The position numbers and the translations under genes are program-made. The notes under the pieces are model-generated. The model saw only the letters and a program-made list of their open reading frames with translations, did not search any database and was not told where the DNA came from. DNA of 38,182 nt from Candidatus Avimonas faecium (GTDB lineage Bacteria; Bacillota; Clostridia; Oscillospirales; Acutalibacteraceae). Where the stretch lies: contig CAJFQI010000019.1 of NCBI GenBank assembly GCA_904419005.1, positions 1 through 38,182 on the forward strand. The letters run 5' to 3'. Positions 32,839 to 38,182 of this stretch are shown here, piece by piece (within the stretch, counting starts at the first letter, position 1; each line of letters begins with the position of its first letter).

Positions 32839-33963
32839 ATGAAAAAGTTTCAGCTACGGCTTACCGCCGCTTTGTGCGCCGCCGTCCTGGTGTTTGCGTC
32901 GGGATGTTCGGGCAGCGGCGGCAGCAGCTCGGACGGCGGCGATGCGAAGAAGGTGGGCGTCGGCTTCATCTTCATCGGCACCCGGGACGACTATGGATAT
33001 AACCAGGCGGCCTACGAGGGCAGCCTGGCCGTGGAAGAGGAGCTGGGCGACCAGGTGACGGTTTACCGCCAGGAGAATATCCCCGAAACCTCCGAAGCCA
33101 CCCGCGCGCTGGAGCAGATGATCCAGCAGGGGGCGACCATCCTGTTCCCCACCTCCTACGGCCATCTGGACCCGGCGCTGGTCGCTGCCGAAGAGAACCC
33201 GGACTGCATTTTCTTCCATCAGGGCGGCCTGAAAACCAGTGAGAACCTGGGCACCTATTTCGGCACGATATGGGAAAGCTTTTACCTCTGCGGCATAGCG
33301 GCCGGCATGTCCACCGAGAGCAACCAGCTGGGATTTGTCGGTTCCTTCCCCATCCCGCAGGTCCTGCTCAACATCAACGCTTTCCAGCTGGGCGCCCAGT
33401 CGGTTAACCCGGACGTGACCACCACCGTGGTCTTTACCGGCAGCTGGTCCGACCCGGCGGCAGGGACCAACGCGGCCAATTCGCTCATTGACGGGGGCGC
33501 GGACGTCATCGCGCAGCACCAGGACAGCACCAAGACCATTATCGGCGTGTGCGAAAGCCGCGGCGTCAAGAGCATCGGCATCCACGCGGACGCTTCTGAG
33601 CTGGCCCCTGAGGGCTGGATCACCGGCGCGGTGTGGAACTGGGGCGACCTCTTTGTCGACATGACCAAAACGGCCCTGGCCGGCGAATTTAAGGGGAGCA
33701 AATACGACGGCAAGTACCGCGGCGGCCTCAAGGAAGGCGTTGTGGATATCGCCCCGTTTGGCGCGAACGTCTCCCAGGAGATCCAGGATGCGGTCAACGA
33801 GGCCAAGGCGGCCATCATCTCCGGCGACCTGTTCCCCTTTGAAGGCGAGGTCCGGGATCAGGACGGCAGCGTCGTGATTGAAGAGGGCGTCCGCCCGAGC
33901 GTGGACGATCTGGAAACCTGCGATTACCTGGTGGAGGGCTGCATCGGCAGCGTCAGCGAGTAA
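32839..33963 (+). CDS. BMP-family substrate-binding lipoprotein
   Basis: 374 residues. The signal sequence MKKFQLRLTAALCAAVLVFA runs into S-G-C23, a lipobox, followed by a Ser/Gly linker. The BMP/PnrA-like two-lobed domain follows: VGFIFIGTRDDYGYNQAAYEG, ILFPTSYGHLDPALVAAEENPDCIFFHQGG, FGTIWESFYLCGIAAGM, and DVIAQHQDST. Known members bind purine nucleosides or autoinducers; the binding-site residues here cannot be assigned by eye, so a non-nucleoside ligand is possible. ATG 32839 is chosen over 32821 because GGGGTTTGGG precedes it and nothing precedes the other. A terminator lies 30 bases downstream, ending the importer part of the operon. Confidence 0.93.
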   Translation: MKKFQLRLTAALCAAVLVFASGCSGSGGSSSDGGDAKKVGVGFIFIGTRDDYGYNQAAYEGSLAVEEELGDQVTVYRQENIPETSEATRALEQMIQQGATILFPTSYGHLDPALVAAEENPDCIFFHQGGLKTSENLGTYFGTIWESFYLCGIAAGMSTESNQLGFVGSFPIPQVLLNINAFQLGAQSVNPDVTTTVVFTGSWSDPAAGTNAANSLIDGGADVIAQHQDSTKTIIGVCESRGVKSIGIHADASELAPEGWITGAVWNWGDLFVDMTKTALAGEFKGSKYDGKYRGGLKEGVVDIAPFGANVSQEIQDAVNEAKAAIISGDLFPFEGEVRDQDGSVVIEEGVRPSVDDLETCDYLVEGCIGSVSE

Positions 33964-33992
33964 CCCGGGATTCCTAGCCGAAAAAAACCAAG

Positions 33993-34031
33993 CCGCCTGC
34001 CGCGGGTGCCAAACGCGCGGCAGGCGGTTTT
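33993..34031 (+). terminator. Intrinsic terminator between importer and hydrolase genes
   Basis: A perfect 12-bp stem (33993-34004 with 34016-34027, CCGCCTGCCGCG arm) with an 11-base loop is followed by TTTTC. It separates importer from enzymes; partial readthrough would give high transporter and lower enzyme levels. A second small hairpin (GCGGGC/GCCCGC, 34036-34052) precedes the next gene's ribosome site. Confidence 0.82.
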
Positions 34032-34075
34032 CAAAAGCGGGCGTCCGCCCGCGGTATCATAAGGAGAGGTGAACG

Positions 34076-34774
34076 ATGTTTATAGAGGCTTCGCCCTATC
34101 CGTGGCCGTACGACGGGAACCTGTCGGCGGAAAACACGGCGCTGCTGGTGATTGATATGCAGGCGGATTTTGTCAGCAAGGGCGGCTGGGTCGATCAGCA
34201 GGGATACGATATCGCTTTAACCGCCCGCGCCATCAAGCCCCTTCAGCGGCTGCTGGAGGCGGCGCGGGCGGTCAAGGGCTTCACCATCATCCACACCAGG
34301 GAAGGGCACCGTCCGGACCTGAGCGACCTGCCGGAGAATAAGCTCTGGCGCAGCCAGCGCATCGGCGCGGCCATCGGGAGCCAAGGGCCGCTGGGACGGC
34401 TGCTTATCCGCGGGGAGAAGGGCTGGGACATTATCCCGGAGCTTTACCCGGAGCCGGGGGAGATCATTGTTGACAAGCCGGGCAAGGGGGCTTTTTACGC
34501 CACCGACCTAGAGGCGATCCTCCGCAAGCGGAACATCCGGAACCTGCTGTTTACCGGGGTGACCACCGACTGCTGCGTCTCCACCACGCTGCGGGATGCC
34601 AACGACCGCGGCTACGAATGCCTCACGCTTGAGGACTGCACCGGCGCGACGATTTTCGCCAACCACGAATCCACCCTGTCGACCATCCAGACCACCGGCG
34701 GGCTGTTCGGCTGCGTTTCCTCCTCCGGGCCGGTCATAGAAGCGCTGCGGCAGCTTGCCCAGCGGCAGGGATAG
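34076..34774 (+). CDS. Isochorismatase-fold cysteine hydrolase, ureide amidohydrolase paralog 1
   Basis: 232 residues. The triad of the family is visible: Asp27 ([11 protein letters not shown]), Lys134 (IIVDKPGKG) and Cys167 ([10 protein letters not shown]), with the cis-peptide segment just before the Cys. The opening [11 protein letters not shown] and [16 protein letters not shown] are as in biuret hydrolase (BiuH) and close to the neighbouring paralog, about two thirds identical by eye. It differs at the position I align to BiuH Gln215: here Thr207, in the paralog Gln208. It also has VSKGGW for CGKGGY. This suggests a different but related substrate such as triuret or another N-carbamoyl compound. 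AAGGAGAGG before ATG 34076 is a good ribosome site. Confidence 0.85.
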   Translation: MFIEASPYPWPYDGNLSAENTALLVIDMQADFVSKGGWVDQQGYDIALTARAIKPLQRLLEAARAVKGFTIIHTREGHRPDLSDLPENKLWRSQRIGAAIGSQGPLGRLLIRGEKGWDIIPELYPEPGEIIVDKPGKGAFYATDLEAILRKRNIRNLLFTGVTTDCCVSTTLRDANDRGYECLTLEDCTGATIFANHESTLSTIQTTGGLFGCVSSSGPVIEALRQLAQRQG

Positions 34775-35004
34775 GAAACGGCGGCGGGAGCAGGGGCGGC
34801 ACTCGCTTCCCGGCGGGAAGGAGCGCCCTCAGGGCTCTCCCCCGCCAAACCGCGCCCACCGGCTCACGGGCCCGGCGCCTGGTTTGGCAGGCTGCTTGGA
34901 CTCCGCGCCCTGCAAGCGCAGCCCCGCGCCGAGGACGGCGCCGTTTCAGCAATGCGGGAGCCGGCGCAATGATCCGGCTGACGAGAGAAAGGAAGGGACC
35001 CACT
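34775..35004 (+). other. Spacer between the two hydrolase paralogs
   Basis: 230 GC-rich bases with no supported gene and no T-tailed terminator. AAACGGCG near the start and CGCCGTTT near 34937-34944 could pair over a long distance. No promoter elements are convincing. Confidence 0.35.
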
Positions 35005-35703
35005 ATGGCAACGATTTCATCCCGGCCTTACGCCTGGCCATACAACGGCGACCTGCGCGCAGAGAATACCGCGCTGCTGGTGATTGATATGCAGACGGAT
35101 TTCTGCGGCAAGGGCGGCTACGTGGACTGCATGGGCTACGATATTGCGCTGACGGCCCGCGCTATTGAGCCAATCAAGAAGCTGCTGCAGGCGGCCCGGC
35201 AGGTTCAGGGGCTGACCATTATCCACACGCGGGAGGGACACCGCCCCGATTTGAGCGACCTGCCTGCGAATAAGCGCTGGCGCAGCGCCCAGATCGGCGC
35301 GGAGATCGGCGCGCCCGGGCCGATGGGCCGGATCCTGGTCCGCGGCGAAAAGGGCTGGGACATCATCCCGGAGCTTTACCCGGAGCCGGGTGAAATCATC
35401 ATCGACAAGCCGGGCAAAGGGAGCTTTTGCGCGACGGACCTTGAGATGATCCTGCGGCAGAAGGGGATTGAAAACCTGATCCTGACGGGGATCACCACCG
35501 ACGTCTGCGTCCACACCACCATGCGGGAGGCCAATGACCGCGGCTTTGAGTGCGTCGTCCTGGAGGACTGTACCGGCGCGACGGACTGGGGGAACCATGA
35601 GGCCGCATTGAAAATGGTGACCATGCAGGGCGGCGTATTCGGGGCGGTTTCCGACTCCGAACAGATCATCCGGGCGCTGGCGGCCCTGCCGCAGAAGCCT
35701 TAA
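35005..35703 (+). CDS. biuH: Probable biuret hydrolase (isochorismatase-fold cysteine amidohydrolase)
   Basis: 232 residues. The triad is Asp28 ([10 protein letters not shown]), Lys135 (IIIDKPGKG) and Cys168 (TTDVCVHTT). [63 protein letters not shown] and [10 protein letters not shown] read like the BiuH group of the isochorismatase family. Gln208 aligns, by spacing from the Cys, with the Gln215 I recall as a substrate contact in Rhizobium BiuH (Asp36/Lys142/Cys175). BiuH converts biuret to allophanate and ammonia. The full-length allophanate hydrolase two genes downstream consumes that product, which is the main support. RutB-type ureidoacrylate hydrolase is the alternative but no other rut gene is near. 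AAAGGAAGGG precedes ATG 35005. Confidence 0.8.
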   Translation: MATISSRPYAWPYNGDLRAENTALLVIDMQTDFCGKGGYVDCMGYDIALTARAIEPIKKLLQAARQVQGLTIIHTREGHRPDLSDLPANKRWRSAQIGAEIGAPGPMGRILVRGEKGWDIIPELYPEPGEIIIDKPGKGSFCATDLEMILRQKGIENLILTGITTDVCVHTTMREANDRGFECVVLEDCTGATDWGNHEAALKMVTMQGGVFGAVSDSEQIIRALAALPQKP

Positions 35704-35721
35704 ACGCGGGGAGGGTGCATC

Positions 35722-36165
35722 ATGTCAAAAGCCAAGACCATCGTACAGGAGTGGGACGCACTCCCGCTGCTCGTCCATCCGGACCATCCAAAGCTTTACC
35801 AAAAGCAGTTCGTGCTCCCCCGCGAGGCGGACGCCATGCATGTCGCGCTCCACGCAGTGCTGTTTGAGAGGCTCGGCCAGGAGGGCGCCGTCCTGCCGCA
35901 CGACCATGACTGCTGCGAGATCATCTGCATCACCAAAGGCGCGGTGGAGGCCTATTATCAAGGGGGCTGGCACCCCCACAAGGCCGGCGATACCCTGCTG
36001 ATTCCGGCGGGGGAAATCCATTCGGTATATAATCCGTGGCAGGAGGAATCGGAGCAGGTCAGCATCTTCCTGCCCGCTGATGCGCCGGCGGGCAACCGGA
36101 TGTTTGGCACCAGGATTCTAAGCGGCATTCCGCTGCCGCAGCCAAAGGAGGAAAGAACCGCATGA
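35722..36165 (+). CDS. Cupin-domain protein in the ureide operon
   Basis: 147 residues, a single double-stranded beta-helix. The first cupin motif is around LPHDHDCCEIICITKGAVEAYYQGGWHPHKAGD (residues about 53-85), with two His and a Glu that may hold a metal. The second is LLIPAGEIHSVYNP. The gene sits 18 bases after biuH and overlaps the allophanate hydrolase by ATGA, so it is translated with them. No specific enzyme family was recognised; it may be a sensor, an isomerase, or a metal-dependent amidohydrolase-like helper for the ureide pathway. GGGGAGGG before ATG 35722 sets the start. Confidence 0.75.
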   Translation: MSKAKTIVQEWDALPLLVHPDHPKLYQKQFVLPREADAMHVALHAVLFERLGQEGAVLPHDHDCCEIICITKGAVEAYYQGGWHPHKAGDTLLIPAGEIHSVYNPWQEESEQVSIFLPADAPAGNRMFGTRILSGIPLPQPKEERTA

Positions 36166-37916
36166 GAAGAAGCTATTTCCCCCGGCGCCTGACGCTGGAC
36201 TGGCTGCGGCAGGCCTATCGGTCGGACGGGCTGACGCCGGAGGAGCTGATGCAGGAAATCATCGCCCGCGCCCAGGAAACCCGCGATAAACACCTATGGA
36301 TCGTGGAGCCCAGCGAGGAGCTGATTTTCCCATACCTGCAGCGGCTGGGCGAAGCGGATTTTTCCGCCAAGCCCCTTTGGGGCATCCCCTTCGCCGTCAA
36401 GGATTGCCTTGACCTGCGGGGGACGCCGACCACGGCGGCCTGCCCGGCCTTTTCCTACCAGCCGTCGGAGGATGCGGAAACGGTGCGGCGGCTGCTGGAG
36501 GCCGGGGCCGTCCCGGTGGGGAAGGCGAATATGGACCAGTTTGCCACCGGCCTGGTGGGGACGCGCAGCCCGTACGGGGAGGTGCATAACGCTTTCCGGG
36601 ATGAGATGATCAGCGGCGGTTCCAGCTCCGGCTCCGCCGTAGCGGTGGCCTTGGGGCAGTCGGTGTTTGCCCTGGGGACGGATACCGCCGGCTCCGGGCG
36701 GGTGCCGGCGGCTCTCAATCACCTCGTAGGCTATAAGCCGGCGGTCGGGGCATGGCCCTCTAAGGGGATGGTGCCGGCCTGCGCCAGCCTGGACTGCGTT
36801 GCGCTGTTTACCAATAACGTCGCCGATGCGCTGGAGATCGGGCGGCTGCTGCGCGGGAAATGCCGGGATGACTGCCGCAGCCGGGATATCCCTTATCAGG
36901 AGAACCAGCGGCCCCGCCGGCTCTATGTCCCAAGGGAGCCGGCCTTTTTCGGGGATTACGGGGAGGCATACCGCCGCGCGTGGGAGCGGATGCGGCAGCG
37001 TCTTGGCCGTCTGGGGCTCCCGGTCAGGGAAATAGACATCTCCCTTTTTCAAAAGGCGGCGGAAATCCTGTACGGCGGGCCCTATATTGCAGAACGCTGG
37101 GCCGCCCTGGGGGATTTTGTCGAAAAGAATCCGGACGCGGTTTTCCCGGTAACCAAGGAGATCCTGGAATCGGGCCGGGGGGACCAATATTCGGCGGCCA
37201 CCCTGTTTTCAACGCTGGGAACCCTGGAAGAGTACAAGCGGCAGGTCCGGGAGCTGCTGGCGGAAGCGGTGCTGATCCTTCCCACCGCAGGCGGCACCTT
37301 CACCCGGGAGCAGGTGGATGCGGACCCGATCGCCACCAATTCCCAAATGGGGCTCTATACCAACCACTGCAACCTGCTGGACCTGTGCGCAGCGGCACTC
37401 CCCTCCGGCTTTGCCGGGGATGGGCTGCCCTTTGGCGTAACCGCCTTTGCGCTGGCCGCCAACGAAGGGATGCTGAGCTGGCTGGCTCCCCGCTATGAAA
37501 AGCTTTGGGAGGAAACGGCTGTCTTTGCGGTCTGCGGGCTCCATATGCAGGGGTTCCCGCTGGAATATCAGCTCACGGAGTCCGGCGGCCGCTTTTTAGG
37601 AAAGGCGCTGACCGCGCCCTGCTACCGCCTGTACCGCCTGCCCGGCCCGGTAGAGCGTCCCGGCCTGGTCCGCCAGGCTTCCGGCGGGGCGCCCATGGAA
37701 GTGGAGCTTTGGAGCCTTCCCCAGGAAAGCCTAGGAAAATTGCTGGCTCAGGCCGCCCCGCCGTTGGGCTTTGGCACCGTAGAGCTTGCGGACGGCAGCC
37801 GCGTCCTAGGGTTCCTGTGCGAGGCCTGCGCCGCCGAAGCGGCCGAGGACATCAGCTGCTTCGGCGGCTGGCGGGCGTATCAGGAATCGCTGGGCCTCTC
37901 TGCGGAGCGGACATGA
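36162..37916 (+). CDS. atzF: Allophanate hydrolase (AtzF type)
   Basis: 584 residues, the normal length of free-standing AtzF. The amidase domain (about 1-440) has Lys80 (GIPFAVKDCLDLRG), Ser154 (ISGGSSSGSAVAVALG) and Ser178 (LGTDTAGSGRVPAAL). The spacing of this Ser-Ser-Lys triad equals that of Pseudomonas AtzF (Lys91, Ser165, Ser189, from memory) with a constant offset of 11. The C-terminal domain (about 460-580) has the allophanate hydrolase ending PPLGFGTVELADGSRVLGFLCE and DISCFGGWRAY, which separates it from ordinary amidases. It turns allophanate into ammonia and CO2 (via N-carboxycarbamate in AtzF). No biotin/urea carboxylase is fused or adjacent, so allophanate must come from biuret-like substrates and not from urea. 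It overlaps the cupin gene by ATGA. Confidence 0.95.
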   Translation: MRRSYFPRRLTLDWLRQAYRSDGLTPEELMQEIIARAQETRDKHLWIVEPSEELIFPYLQRLGEADFSAKPLWGIPFAVKDCLDLRGTPTTAACPAFSYQPSEDAETVRRLLEAGAVPVGKANMDQFATGLVGTRSPYGEVHNAFRDEMISGGSSSGSAVAVALGQSVFALGTDTAGSGRVPAALNHLVGYKPAVGAWPSKGMVPACASLDCVALFTNNVADALEIGRLLRGKCRDDCRSRDIPYQENQRPRRLYVPREPAFFGDYGEAYRRAWERMRQRLGRLGLPVREIDISLFQKAAEILYGGPYIAERWAALGDFVEKNPDAVFPVTKEILESGRGDQYSAATLFSTLGTLEEYKRQVRELLAEAVLILPTAGGTFTREQVDADPIATNSQMGLYTNHCNLLDLCAAALPSGFAGDGLPFGVTAFALAANEGMLSWLAPRYEKLWEETAVFAVCGLHMQGFPLEYQLTESGGRFLGKALTAPCYRLYRLPGPVERPGLVRQASGGAPMEVELWSLPQESLGKLLAQAAPPLGFGTVELADGSRVLGFLCEACAAEAAEDISCFGGWRAYQESLGLSAERT

Positions 37917-37995
37917 CCGCATCCGACGCCGGCGCAGGCCGGAACGAACCGAAAGGAAGAGGATGGAAGAGAAAAGCGGGAAAACTGCTCCGAGT

Positions 37996-38043
37996 CCCCG
38001 GTGCGGGAAAACCTATAGGGATATTCCCATAGCCGGGGATTTT
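37996..38043 (+). terminator. Likely terminator after the ureide operon
   Basis: CCCCGG (37996-38001) pairs with CCGGGG (38033-38038) around an inner hairpin (38013-38032, CTAT-GGGA/TCCC-ATAG), followed by ATTTTCC. The T-run is short. It lies 80 bases after the allophanate hydrolase stop, between convergent genes. Confidence 0.5.
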
Positions 38044-38128
38044 CCTGCGGCAACGCGCTTCCCCCGCGGCTATACTCTTTCCGTGGCTGGCGGCTCCGGA
38101 TTCACCCGCTAAACGCTGGCAAAGCCCT

Positions 38129-38182
38129 TTACCACGGCGGCAAATCCTTCTCCAGCACGGAATAATCCAGGGTATACGCATC
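38129..38182 (-). CDS. C-terminal end of an unknown convergent gene (truncated by the window)
   Basis: On the minus strand the frame from the window edge reads DAYTLDYSVLEKDLPPW then TAA at 38129-38131. The peptide has normal protein composition and its stop falls shortly before the putative terminator, as expected for a gene convergent with atzF. Only 17 codons are visible, so no family can be named and the call could be chance. Confidence 0.3.
   Translation of the reverse strand, partial: DAYTLDYSVLEKDLPPW

Noticed and set aside
1-38182. CRISPR arrays, rRNA or tRNA genes, insertion sequences
   Set aside because: No regularly spaced repeats, cloverleaf-like sequences, rRNA segments or transposase-like proteins were seen.

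Overview
The window is GC-rich DNA of a kind typical of high-GC anaerobic Firmicutes. Strong Shine-Dalgarno sites, a Bce-type peptide-stress module, Amidase_6, oligoendopeptidase F, and BMP/PucR genes suggest an Oscillospiraceae-like member of the Clostridia. This placement is an inference from gene families and base composition; no marker gene is present.

Left part (1-6.9 kb): the 3' end of galU, a membrane-anchored GH25 muramidase, an FMN-dependent oxidoreductase, pepF (minus strand), a TIGR02328-type pyrimidine-dimer glycosylase relative (minus), an Amidase_6 protein, a membrane-anchored coiled-coil protein (minus), and a lone phage-type sigma-region-4-like HTH gene.

7.2-12.4 kb: a Bce-type antimicrobial-peptide sensing and resistance module. 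A response regulator and an intramembrane-sensing histidine kinase are followed by an ABC ATPase, a 10-TM FtsX-type permease and a small putative lipoprotein. The transporter half has its own promoter region, with a perfect 8+8 bp palindrome and a half-site repeated 21 bp away: a likely operator for the response regulator.

12.6-22.6 kb: a compact, co-directional (minus) phage structural cassette: small terminase, large terminase, small membrane protein, P22-like portal, scaffold-like protein, major capsid, head-tail connector, gp10-like/nozzle protein and tail fibre. There is no integrase, repressor, replication or lysis gene inside, and no tape measure. It looks like a short-tailed (podovirus-type) particle module: a stripped prophage, a satellite, or a domesticated particle (GTA-like).

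22.9-27.2 kb: a DtxR-family regulator behind a strong promoter whose start region carries a DtxR-like palindrome, a small membrane protein, a PAPS-reductase-like protein with an altered PP-loop, a decayed Gfo/Idh/MocA oxidoreductase, and a sugar phosphate isomerase/epimerase-like TIM barrel.

27.5-37.9 kb: the most interesting metabolic locus. A PucR-type regulator, with a terminator in its leader, heads a complete BMP-type (nucleoside-like) ABC importer. Two paralogous isochorismatase-fold cysteine hydrolases closely resembling biuret hydrolase follow, then a cupin and a full-length allophanate hydrolase (AtzF type, both domains). Together they read as uptake and stepwise hydrolysis of a ureide such as biuret or triuret through allophanate to ammonia and CO2. 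The two hydrolases differ at the position I align with a substrate-contacting Gln of BiuH, which suggests division of labour. The last 50 bases hold the tail of a convergent gene.
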